Assembly: GCF_002811955.1 (NCBI RefSeq)
Contig: NZ_NPEF01000005.1
Span: forward strand, 1 to 38,422
DNA length: 38,422 nucleotides
Reading direction: 5' to 3'
DNA from: Leptospira ellisii
GTDB taxonomy: Bacteria > Spirochaetota > Leptospiria > Leptospirales > Leptospiraceae
Each line of letters opens with the position of its first letter. Positions within the stretch are counted from its first letter, which is position 1. The translations under genes were made by a program, and so were the position numbers. The notes below the pieces were generated by a model that saw only the letters and a program-made list of their open reading frames with translations, did not search any database and had not been told where the DNA came from. Positions 28,322 to 36,605 of this stretch are shown here, one piece after another.

Positions 28322-29233
28322 ATGGATCTACTTTCCGAAATTCTCACGGCGGCCGCTTGGAAAAGCGATCTTCTCGCCCGAACCCCCATGTATAAGGCTT
28401 GGGGTTTGCGTTTCCCCTGCGAACGAAGCGGCGGATTTCATATCCTGTCCCAGGGTTCGTGTTATGTGAGATTTAAGGGGAAGTCTTTGCCTTTGGAAAA
28501 GGGGGACATTCTTTTCATCGCGAAAGGACTCGACCACGAATTGATATCCTCTCCGGAGAACAAGGCGATGGATATCGGCAAGTTCCGCGAGATTTTGAAA
28601 AAGGAAAATCGATTTACCGGAACTCCGATCACCACGTTCGTTTCGGTGCGATACGAGGTTCCGGATACGGCGCAACATCCCTTTTTTCTCGAACTTCCCG
28701 ATCTGATCCTGATACGATCCTCGGAAATTCCCTCGCATCATCCTCTTCACACGACTTTGATCCTCATATCCCAGGAAGTGGATTCCGGTTTGGGTTCCGA
28801 TTTGATTCTGCAGAAGCTGACGGATATATTACTTTATTATGTTATTCGTCATTGGTTGGAAACCAATCCTTCACCTTCTCCCGGATGGAGAAGCGCCTTT
28901 AAGGACGAAAAGATCCGTGCAGCTTTGGAGGCGCTTCATAAAAGACCTGCGCATCCTTGGACGTTGGAAACTTTGGCGAACTCGGTGGGAATATCCAGGG
29001 CTTCCTTGGCGAACCGTTTTCGGGACGTCTTGGGATGTACTCCCATGGATTATCTCGCGCGACTTCGTATCGAAAAGGGAAGGAATCTGATTCAGGAACA
29101 AGGGGCGACCTTGGAGGAAGTGTCGCGCGTGGTCGGGTATTCCTCCGCGTTCGCGTTTTCCAAGGCGTTCAAACGGATCCACGGAGTTTCGCCTAAAAAC
29201 GAAGAAGTGTGGAAAAAACGCGACGTCTCCTAA
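28322..29233 (+). CDS. AraC-family transcriptional regulator (cupin N-terminus)
   Basis: This 303-residue protein has an N-terminal cupin-like domain typical of AraC regulators of the AraC_binding_6 type (SGGFHILSQGSCYVRF, LPLEKGDILFIAKGLDHEL). The C-terminal HTH pair is clear: WTLETLANSVGISRASLANRFR, then LEEVSRVVGYSSAFAFSKAFKRIHGVSP. It is divergently arranged with the NmrA-like oxidoreductase gene and probably controls it. The ATG has no obvious ribosome-binding site; an AT-rich leader precedes it. In the 130-base intergenic region, GAATATC and GATATATTC form an imperfect inverted repeat that could be a binding site. Confidence 0.92.
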   Translation: MDLLSEILTAAAWKSDLLARTPMYKAWGLRFPCERSGGFHILSQGSCYVRFKGKSLPLEKGDILFIAKGLDHELISSPENKAMDIGKFREILKKENRFTGTPITTFVSVRYEVPDTAQHPFFLELPDLILIRSSEIPSHHPLHTTLILISQEVDSGLGSDLILQKLTDILLYYVIRHWLETNPSPSPGWRSAFKDEKIRAALEALHKRPAHPWTLETLANSVGISRASLANRFRDVLGCTPMDYLARLRIEKGRNLIQEQGATLEEVSRVVGYSSAFAFSKAFKRIHGVSPKNEEVWKKRDVS

Positions 29234-29251
29234 AAGGAAAGTTTCCGATCT

Positions 29252-29272
29252 TCCTTTCGCGAAACGAAAGGA
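29252..29272. terminator. Hairpin between convergent AraC and CBM9-like genes
   Basis: TCCTTTCG at 29252-29259 and CGAAAGGA at 29265-29272 make a perfect 8-bp stem with a five-base loop. No T-run follows on either strand, so it would be at best a rho-assisted or weak bidirectional terminator. Confidence 0.35.
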
Positions 29273-29308
29273 TCCTCGATGTCGTATTAAAGAATAATTT
29301 CCTTCCGT

Positions 29309-30637
29309 TTATTCTCCTTTTCGGTAGCCGCCGAGGGAATACGGTTTTTCGGAGAGTTCCAATTCTCCGAAGGTGAACGGATCCTTGCCGCGGATTTCGG
29401 AACTGGACATGGTTTTGCCCTTGTCCCCCGGAAAATCGAAATCTAAGACCGAAACCGTCGCCAGAAAAACGCTTCCTACGCGCGGCGGGTTTGTCCGCGG
29501 ATTTTCGATCCATCTACTCCAGGGAATTCCGCAGGAAATCGTATATCCCGATTTCGTTTTAACGAACTTTACGTTAATGCGATCTTTTGCGGACGACTTC
29601 GCGTCGAACTTCCATTTCCCCTCTTCGTTCCTGACGGGAAGGACGATCTTCGCCCAACGTTTGCCCGGTGTTTTTCTCAATCCCCCGTCCGGTCCTATGT
29701 CGAGCAGGGAAGGATCGGAATCCAGGATGATCTCGATCGAATCGCAGTCGGTTTTGCCTTCGGAACAAGCGAGTATTGAATCGTCCGCAACCTCCACGTT
29801 TAAAAAAAGTCTTTGCGGGTCCCAACGGGAAGCGATCTTAAACGAAAGATCGGCGGCCCCTTTCCAATCCGGCTTCTTATCCGAAATCCAATCCGGGGTT
29901 TCGATCGAAAACGGAAGCGCTGGGGTGTCCTCTTCCTTCGAGTCCTTTTCGGAATCGCCGTTCGAACGGAAGGAGACGATTTTTTTAAAACGGATCGGAC
30001 CTCTCGACGGGAGTTCGGGTATTTCCGGATTGGATCTTCCTTCGTATTCGCGGTTCGCGTCCAGGTTGATTCTATTTAAGGAAGTCTTAATACCGTCGCC
30101 GAAATAAGTATGATAACTGTACGAATCGGATCCGATCCACTGCCAGTTTCCGGATTTCCATCGGAGTATTTCCGAGTTGGCCCATCTCCAATTGGAACCT
30201 CCGTAACTTTGGACTTTGACGGTGGCGCCTTTGCATTGTAAGGCGACCTCCGGTCTTCCGTAGACCCCTCCGCACGAATCGCAGGGAACGATCGGGAGAA
30301 GAACATCCGATCGAATTCCCCGTTTTCCGTCCCCGAAAAACAGGGATAAAAAACCGTCCTGATCGCGGAAGTTTTCGGATTCGTCTTTCGGAGATCCTGT
30401 GAAACGGACGGTCGAGGCGAAATCCTGAATTCCGTCCGAATCGAAGTCGGATCCGCAGGATTCCTCCCCTTTGCCGAGTTCGAAAGGAAATGCGATCCCT
30501 TTTTCTCCGAGACGTTCCGATATTTTCTTTTCGATCGCCTTTAGGTCGATCGTATTTTCCTGCGAAAATAAAACGCCGATCGCGAGGAACGTCAGCGCAA
30601 ATAACAACGCGTGTTTGGATTTATCGATTCTCGTCAT
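29309..30637 (-). CDS. Exported protein with C-terminal CBM9-like domain
   Basis: This 442-residue protein has an N-terminal signal peptide (ALLFALTFLAIGVLFSQ). The N-terminal half has a calcium-loop-like DFDSDGIQDFAS segment and two cysteine-containing loops (PCDSCGG). The last ~190 residues look like a family 9 carbohydrate-binding-like domain, read from FKIASRWDPQRLFLNVEVADD, DSIEIILDSDPS, YTISCGIPWSRW and VSVLDFDFPGD. The domain type suggests sugar or surface binding outside the cytoplasm. The rest is unrecognised. It is transcribed divergently from the adenylate cyclase at 30780, with a 142-base gap that shows no strong promoter motif. Confidence 0.8.
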   Translation of the reverse strand: MTRIDKSKHALLFALTFLAIGVLFSQENTIDLKAIEKKISERLGEKGIAFPFELGKGEESCGSDFDSDGIQDFASTVRFTGSPKDESENFRDQDGFLSLFFGDGKRGIRSDVLLPIVPCDSCGGVYGRPEVALQCKGATVKVQSYGGSNWRWANSEILRWKSGNWQWIGSDSYSYHTYFGDGIKTSLNRINLDANREYEGRSNPEIPELPSRGPIRFKKIVSFRSNGDSEKDSKEEDTPALPFSIETPDWISDKKPDWKGAADLSFKIASRWDPQRLFLNVEVADDSILACSEGKTDCDSIEIILDSDPSLLDIGPDGGLRKTPGKRWAKIVLPVRNEEGKWKFDAKSSAKDRINVKFVKTKSGYTISCGIPWSRWIENPRTNPPRVGSVFLATVSVLDFDFPGDKGKTMSSSEIRGKDPFTFGELELSEKPYSLGGYRKGE

Positions 30638-30779
30638 AAAAGGTTTTTCCCGGAGATGAGCGTTTCTTTTTTGAAAACGAATATGGCGGAGCCTTCGCTT
30701 CGGAAAAGAAAATAAAAATCGTGTTCGGTTTAAAATGTCGTGGAATTTTCGGAAGCGGTCCTGTTAAGTCTTTAGCGCG

Positions 30780-32075
30780 ATGTCGTCCCGTCAGGAAAAG
30801 GAAACGTATTCGATTTATCTCGAGGAAGAGATCAACACCACCCTGCGCAAGGTGAGTTTTTATTCTTCGATCATGGGCATCGGTTCCGGACTTACGCTGA
30901 TCGGAATGCAACACTTCGGTTTCGTTGCGCGGATGCAGGTTCCGATCCTTTGGACGTTCATCGGAGGTTTTCTCTCCTTTTTCTTTTATCTTCTCGCGAA
31001 ATTCAGGAGGGTCCGCGGAAATAAAATTTATTTCGTAATTCTTTCTTATTCCACTCTTCCCGGAATCCTTTATCTCCTTGCGGAGACGTATCTACCTTTG
31101 GGCGCGGCCACGTACATAACGGGCCCGGCTTCCTACCTTTACTTTTTTATGGTGATTCTATCCGGATTCGCCATGGATGAACGGCTTTCCACGTTATCCG
31201 GCGCTTACTGCGGAATCCAATACCTCTCTTTTTTTCTGATGTCGCAAACGGGAATGTCGGAAATCAGATCCGCGGATCCGCTGCAATGGCACGACCTTAC
31301 GGATCCCCCCATTTATTTCTTCAAATCGATGATGATGGTTTTCTCCGGGATCGTGGTCGGGGTTTTGGTCCGAAACACCAAACGATTGTTAGCCGAAGTT
31401 CTCGAACGGGAACGCGAAAAATCCAACATTTCCAGATTGTTCGGACAATTCGTATCGGAGGAGGTAAAGGAAAAACTTCTCAAAGAAGGCGTAACGGATA
31501 AGACCGATAAGAAGAAGGTTCTGATCCTATTCTCCGATCTGAGATCCTTCACTTCGTTGAGCGAAAAGTCGGATCCGGAACGGTTGATTCTGCAGTTGAA
31601 CGAATACTTCGACAGAATGGCCGATTGTATCTCCCGGAACGGAGGAACGATCGATAAGTTTATCGGAGACGCGATTATGGCGGTGTTCGGCGGACTTGTG
31701 GAACTTCCGGATCCAGCGGACGCAGGAGTGAAGGCCGCTTCGGAAATGCAGCAGGAACTGAATCTTCTGAACCGCGGCTGGGCATTATCCGGTTTACCCG
31801 TTCTCGAATCCGGAATCGGCATTCATTACGGCGAAGTCGTACAAGGAGCGATCGGTTCCAAAAATCGTCTCGATTTTACCGTGATCGGAGATTCGGTCAA
31901 TACCGCCTCCCGTATCGAAGGGCTTTGTTCCGTTCTTTCCAGAAAAATACTGATATCGTCGGCGGTATACGACCTTCTTACGGACGGGAACCGGACCTCT
32001 TTCGAATTTTTAGGCAAACATAAGGTCAAAGGAAGGGAGAACGAAATCGATCTCTACGCTCCGAATCTTCATTGA
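30780..32075 (+). CDS. Membrane-bound class III adenylate cyclase (paralog of the 25366 gene)
   Basis: This 431-residue protein has a membrane domain (about residues 20-200, six hydrophobic segments) and a class III cyclase domain with intact residues. These are D253 (FSDLRSFT), K293 and D297 (DKFIGDA), T367 (DFTVIGD), and N374 and R378 (VNTASR). The Lys/Thr pair predicts ATP as substrate. A helical linker (EVLEREREKSNISRLFGQF) joins the halves, as in the paralog at 25366; the numbering of motif residues is the same in both. It ends 119 bases before the first 7TMR-DISM gene. The ATG lacks a strong ribosome-binding site. Confidence 0.93.
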   Translation: MSSRQEKETYSIYLEEEINTTLRKVSFYSSIMGIGSGLTLIGMQHFGFVARMQVPILWTFIGGFLSFFFYLLAKFRRVRGNKIYFVILSYSTLPGILYLLAETYLPLGAATYITGPASYLYFFMVILSGFAMDERLSTLSGAYCGIQYLSFFLMSQTGMSEIRSADPLQWHDLTDPPIYFFKSMMMVFSGIVVGVLVRNTKRLLAEVLEREREKSNISRLFGQFVSEEVKEKLLKEGVTDKTDKKKVLILFSDLRSFTSLSEKSDPERLILQLNEYFDRMADCISRNGGTIDKFIGDAIMAVFGGLVELPDPADAGVKAASEMQQELNLLNRGWALSGLPVLESGIGIHYGEVVQGAIGSKNRLDFTVIGDSVNTASRIEGLCSVLSRKILISSAVYDLLTDGNRTSFEFLGKHKVKGRENEIDLYAPNLH

Positions 32076-32194
32076 CCTTTTTCGAAAACTCGGGAGAATC
32101 TCGTACGTCTTATCGAGGAATCCGTTTACGGTCGAACTTTCGATTGTTATGCGAACTCCCTCTTTGAAGCGGTTTTTCCCGGCGGCGTTTGTAA

Positions 32195-34327
32195 ATGCGG
32201 TATCGTATAATCTTGATTCATATTCTATTCATCCTTTGTATCGTTTCGGTCTTTTCCTGCGGGGGAGGGGATTTTTCTCCGATCGAAATTCCGAAAGCTG
32301 AACGCGGCGTTTTGGATCTGCGCGAATGGGACTTCGACAACGACGGACCGGCTCTTTTGGAAGGGGAATTCGGATTCCTGTGGAACGAATTATCGGAACG
32401 ATCCTGGACGGACGTTTCTTCGTTTGCAACGGTTCCGAAAACCTGGGTGAAACTTACGGACGCTCGAGGGGCGAATTATCCCTCCTACGGATATGCGACT
32501 TATTTCCTGAAGATAAAACTGCCTACTTCGGCGGTCGAAAAGGAATTGGCGCTTCAATCGGACATCTCGGAAACCGCGTACGAAATATATGCAAATTCTC
32601 GCAAGTTAGGCGAAATTGGGACCGTGGCCAAAAACGCGGAATCCGCTAAACCGGCCTGGAATAAGAAGATTTTCTCTTTTTTCAACGCCGAAAAAGAGAT
32701 CGAACTTAAGATCCTGATATCCAACTTTCATCACTCGAGAGGAGGGCTTACGGGAAAATTTTATCTGGGATTGGAACCCGCCGTACAGTCCATCCGCGAA
32801 AAACGGTTGGCTTTGGAGGTTTTCGTTTTCGGAAGTTTGGCGATAATGGCCCTTTATCATCTTACGCTTTTTTATCTGAGAAGGGACGAAAAATCGGTCC
32901 TTTATTTCGGGCTTCTCTGTTTGGTTTACTGTTTTCGCGCTTTAAGTACGGGAGAGAACCTGATTCAGGTTATCTTTCCTGGTTTGGATTATTCCATCCA
33001 CAGTAAAATCGTATATCTTTCCTTTTATCTTACGGTTCCAATTTTCGCCGCGTTTTTCCGCTCCCTGTTCCCGACGGAATTCCCGACTTACGCGTATTAT
33101 ACGATTTTGTCGGTGGGAGGATTGGCGTCCTCGGTCGTTCTCATCACGAACCCTTCCTTTTTTACCGGGACGATCGACTTCTATTACGCGTTCACGTTCG
33201 CGGTTTTTTTCTACGGATTCTACGTCCTTGTGTCCGCCATTCTGAAGAAAAGGAACGGAGCGGTGCTGCTTCTGAGCGGACTTCTGGTGTTTTTCGCGTT
33301 ATTTATTCAAGATACGTTATATAATAAAAGAATCATAAATACGGGATATTTCTCTCCGATCGGACTTTTGGCGATGTTGTTCTCCCAGGCTTTTCTTTTG
33401 GCGAGGAGGTATTCCCAGGCGTTCGGCGCGATCGTCGATTTGACCGCCACTCTCAATAAAACGAACAATTCCTACGGGCTTTTCGTTCCCCGGGAATTCC
33501 TGAAGATATTGAACGAGAACGATTTTATCGACGTAAAACTCGGTGATACGGCCGAAGAGGAGATGACGATCCTATACAACGAAATCCGCCCGGCGCAATT
33601 CGTGACGGATCGAGATTCCGCAAAGGAGAACTTCGAATTTATAAATTCCTATCTGGGAAAGGTGGGGCCTTTGATCCGGGACAAAAACGGCTTCATCGAC
33701 AAGTATTTCGGGGACGCCTTCCTTTCCCTATTCTCCCAGAGGACGGACGACGCTCTGGAAAGCGCCGTAGAGATACAAAGTATATTAAGGGAAATTAATA
33801 TGTATAGGATCGGAAAAGGTAAGGAGCCGGTTCGAGTGGGGAGCGGAATCCACCGCGGACCGATCGTTTTGGGGACGATCGGGGAGGCGGAACGTATGGA
33901 AGGCGCCGTTATGTCCGCTTCGGTGACCATCGCCACCCGGGTAGGGCAACTTTGCCGTCTGTTCGATTCGGCGATTCTGATGACCGATCACGTACTGTTC
34001 AATTTGGAGACTCCCGAAAATTATCACACGCGGGTATTGGATCGTATACAGTTGAAGGGACACAATTCCGTCGTGACGATTTTGGAGGTTTTTAACGGAC
34101 AACCGGGCCCGATTCTCTCGCAATTCATGGATACGAAAGAGGAATTCGAAAGGGGGATCGCGCATTTTCGGGAAAGGAATTTCGAGGAAGCGTGCGTGGT
34201 GTTCAACAGGGTTTTGGAAAGGAACAAGTTGGATCGTCCGGCGCGATGGTATTTGGAGAAGTCGATTCATTATTGCAGATTCGGTTCTCCGAACAATTGG
34301 GACGGGATCACCGTGCTGGAGGTATAG
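32195..34327 (+). CDS. 7TMR-DISM receptor with degenerate class III cyclase domain (copy 1)
   Basis: This 710-residue membrane protein has a lipobox-like signal (IVSVFSC, Cys-22). It is followed by an extracytoplasmic beta-sandwich of the 7TMR-DISM type (about 35-195), a seven-helix region (about 205-415), and a linker containing FVPREFLKILNEN...KLGD. A cyclase-homology domain (about 455-600) and a C-terminal helical, TPR-like tail (FERGIAHFRERNFEEACVVF) complete it. In the cyclase domain the first metal Asp is Glu (E463 in LYNEIR). The second is kept (D507). The purine-site Thr is Ala (A571) and the catalytic Asn is Thr (T578), with R582 kept. Cyclase activity is therefore doubtful. Confidence 0.88.
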   Translation: MRYRIILIHILFILCIVSVFSCGGGDFSPIEIPKAERGVLDLREWDFDNDGPALLEGEFGFLWNELSERSWTDVSSFATVPKTWVKLTDARGANYPSYGYATYFLKIKLPTSAVEKELALQSDISETAYEIYANSRKLGEIGTVAKNAESAKPAWNKKIFSFFNAEKEIELKILISNFHHSRGGLTGKFYLGLEPAVQSIREKRLALEVFVFGSLAIMALYHLTLFYLRRDEKSVLYFGLLCLVYCFRALSTGENLIQVIFPGLDYSIHSKIVYLSFYLTVPIFAAFFRSLFPTEFPTYAYYTILSVGGLASSVVLITNPSFFTGTIDFYYAFTFAVFFYGFYVLVSAILKKRNGAVLLLSGLLVFFALFIQDTLYNKRIINTGYFSPIGLLAMLFSQAFLLARRYSQAFGAIVDLTATLNKTNNSYGLFVPREFLKILNENDFIDVKLGDTAEEEMTILYNEIRPAQFVTDRDSAKENFEFINSYLGKVGPLIRDKNGFIDKYFGDAFLSLFSQRTDDALESAVEIQSILREINMYRIGKGKEPVRVGSGIHRGPIVLGTIGEAERMEGAVMSASVTIATRVGQLCRLFDSAILMTDHVLFNLETPENYHTRVLDRIQLKGHNSVVTILEVFNGQPGPILSQFMDTKEEFERGIAHFRERNFEEACVVFNRVLERNKLDRPARWYLEKSIHYCRFGSPNNWDGITVLEV

Positions 34328-34348
34328 TCTAGATTCCCCAAATTCGAG

Positions 34349-34369
34349 TTATACGGGATAAACGTATAA
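34349..34369. repeat. Inverted repeat between the two 7TMR-DISM genes
   Basis: TTATACG at 34349-34355 and CGTATAA at 34363-34369 are exact reverse complements, separated by seven bases. It lies 22 bases after the first receptor gene and about 90 before the second. Possible operator or small hairpin; no T-run follows. Confidence 0.35.
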
Positions 34370-34457
34370 GAAATGTTGAATTTTCGAAGAACACGAAATT
34401 CGGCGGCGATATTATTATTGACCGGTTCGTCGAAAGCGTGGAAAAATTAAGAAGTCC

Positions 34458-36593
34458 ATGTTCTTATCGAACCGTTTTTTCGCAAAGATTCAGATCGTTT
34501 TCTCGCTTTTTCTCACGATCCATTGTATGGGCGAATCCAATCGTCCGCAAGTCTCCGCGATCGAGGGAAAGATGGACTTGTCCTCTTGGGATTTCGAGGT
34601 CTTCGGCCCGATCGCTTTGCAAGGGGATTGGATTTTCCGCTGGAACGAATTCGCGGATCGCTCCGAGGATCGTCCCGAAAAAAATAGGACGATGCCCGTT
34701 CCAAAAGCGTGGACCCGGATTCAGAATGCGGAAGGGAAAAATTATCCCGGTACGGGGATCGCCACGTATTTTTTGAAAGTGTCGCTTCCGAAATCGAACG
34801 AGCCCCAACGTCTAGCGTTGTTGGCCGAAACTTCCGAAACCGCGTACGAGATTTGGATCGACGAAAAAAAAATCGGAAGTCAGGGAGTTCCCGCCGAAAC
34901 CGCGGAACGTTCCGTTCCGGAATGGAACGTGAAAATCTTTCCGTTTCAAATCGAAAGCCGCGAGTTTCAGATTCGGGTCCCTCTTTCCAATTTTTATCAC
35001 GCTCGCGGCGGTTTGACGGCGCGTTTGATCTTGGGAACGGAGGAACAGATCATACGTCTTCGCGAAAGAAGGATGACGGTGGACGTTTTTCTATTCGGCT
35101 TTTTGGTCGCGATGGCCTTGTATCATTTCACCCTGTATTTTCTTCGCAAGAAGGACGCGGCTTTGCTCTACTTCGGTATTCTGTGTTTCGTGTTCTGCTT
35201 TCGGGAGTTGAGCACCGGACAAAATCTGATTCAAGTCATCTTTCCCGGCATCTCCTATCACGTTCATATGAGAATCGTGTATCTCAGTTTTTATCTGATT
35301 CCCCCGATTACCACGGCCTTTCTAAAGTCGTTGTTTCCGGAAGAGGTCAAAAAGGAGATTCACTACGCGATCGGCGTCGTCGCGGGGATTTTTTCGCTGA
35401 TCGTTCTGTCCCAGGATCCGGTGTTCTTCACGGGAACTATAGAATATTATTATATTTTTACATTCCTCTGCTTTGCCTTCGGGTTTTATTGTCTTACCCT
35501 CGCGCTTTTGAGGAAAAAGCCGGGTTCGATCGCGATAGCGCTCGGGCTTTTCGCGTTTTTTTTGGCTTATAGCCAGGACATTTTCTATAATAAAAGGATC
35601 ATTCCCACGCTGATTCTGGCTCCTTTCGGGTTGGTGGCGCTGATCTTTTCGGAGGCGTTCCTTCTGGCGAAACGTTATTCCCTCGCCTTCAACGCGGTCC
35701 AGGATTTTTCCGAAAGTCTCAAAAAAGTCAACTCCTCCTACGGGCTTTTCGTTCCCCGGGAATTGCTTAAAATATTAAATAAACATGATATTCTTGACAT
35801 AAAGTTAGGAGATACCGCGGAAGAGGAGATGAGTCTGCTGTACAACGAGATACGGACGTATTCCGACGTTTCGGAAAAGACGAACGGAAAGGAAAGTTTC
35901 GAATTCATCAATTCCTTTTTGGCCAAAGCGGGTCCGGTAATCCGCGAAAGGGAAGGGTTTATCGACAGATATTTCGGCGAGGCGATTTTGGCGTTGTTCC
36001 CTCCCGAACCGGAAAACGCCATGGACAGCGCCATCGAAATCCAGAGAGTTCTCCGTGAATTCAATCGGGAACGGATCGCATTAGGAAAAACTCCGATTCG
36101 TTCCGGGAGCGGAATTCATACGGGTCCGATCCTTTTGGGAACGATCGGAGAGGCGGAAAGGATGGAGAGCACCGTCATTTCCTCTTCGGTGGACGTCGTC
36201 TCCAAGATCGGTCAGCTTTGCAGGACGTACGAGTCCTCCTTGTTGATCACGGATTCCACCTTGTTCCGTTTGTCCAATTCCTCCAAGTATCATTACCGGG
36301 TCGTGGATAGGATTCAAATCCGGGATCATCGGAGCGTTTATACCGTATTGGAGGTGTTCAACGGACTTCCCGATCCTTTGATCGATTCGTATATGAACAC
36401 GCGCGAGGAATTCGAACGCGGAGTACTCATGTATCGCGAAAAACAGTTCGAAGAGGCCTGCGTGGTTTTTAATCGGATTCTGGAGAAAAACCGCGCCGAT
36501 CAGGCGGCGCGCGTTTATCTGGAGAAATCGGTCCATTACTGCCGTTTCGGAGTTCCCGAAAACTGGCAGGGCATTACTTTTTTAGAAGATTAG
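34458..36593 (+). CDS. 7TMR-DISM receptor with degenerate class III cyclase domain (copy 2)
   Basis: This 711-residue paralog of the preceding gene has the same order: lipobox-like signal (FLTIHC), DISM beta-sandwich, seven membrane helices, linker (FVPRELLKILNKH...KLGD), cyclase-homology domain and TPR-like C-terminal tail. Its cyclase domain is altered at more sites: E464 for the first metal Asp, E508 for the second, R504 for the purine-site Lys, D579 for the catalytic Asn and K583 for the catalytic Arg. Each change keeps charge or size, which suggests the fold is conserved while catalysis is probably lost. It ends 12 bases before the convergent kinase-phosphatase gene. Confidence 0.88.
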   Translation: MFLSNRFFAKIQIVFSLFLTIHCMGESNRPQVSAIEGKMDLSSWDFEVFGPIALQGDWIFRWNEFADRSEDRPEKNRTMPVPKAWTRIQNAEGKNYPGTGIATYFLKVSLPKSNEPQRLALLAETSETAYEIWIDEKKIGSQGVPAETAERSVPEWNVKIFPFQIESREFQIRVPLSNFYHARGGLTARLILGTEEQIIRLRERRMTVDVFLFGFLVAMALYHFTLYFLRKKDAALLYFGILCFVFCFRELSTGQNLIQVIFPGISYHVHMRIVYLSFYLIPPITTAFLKSLFPEEVKKEIHYAIGVVAGIFSLIVLSQDPVFFTGTIEYYYIFTFLCFAFGFYCLTLALLRKKPGSIAIALGLFAFFLAYSQDIFYNKRIIPTLILAPFGLVALIFSEAFLLAKRYSLAFNAVQDFSESLKKVNSSYGLFVPRELLKILNKHDILDIKLGDTAEEEMSLLYNEIRTYSDVSEKTNGKESFEFINSFLAKAGPVIREREGFIDRYFGEAILALFPPEPENAMDSAIEIQRVLREFNRERIALGKTPIRSGSGIHTGPILLGTIGEAERMESTVISSSVDVVSKIGQLCRTYESSLLITDSTLFRLSNSSKYHYRVVDRIQIRDHRSVYTVLEVFNGLPDPLIDSYMNTREEFERGVLMYREKQFEEACVVFNRILEKNRADQAARVYLEKSVHYCRFGVPENWQGITFLED

Positions 36594-36605
36594 AATATTC
36601 TATAT

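Noticed and set aside
34709..35572. A 287-codon open frame inside the second 7TMR-DISM gene on the same strand
   Set aside because: Its product is Arg/Ser-rich without any domain, and it lies wholly within a gene with clear membrane helices and motifs. It is a frame shadow caused by codon bias.
36591..36602. Palindrome TAGAATATTCTA at the stop of the second receptor gene
   Set aside because: Only 12 AT-rich bases in a 12-base convergent gap with no T-run. Chance symmetry is likely.
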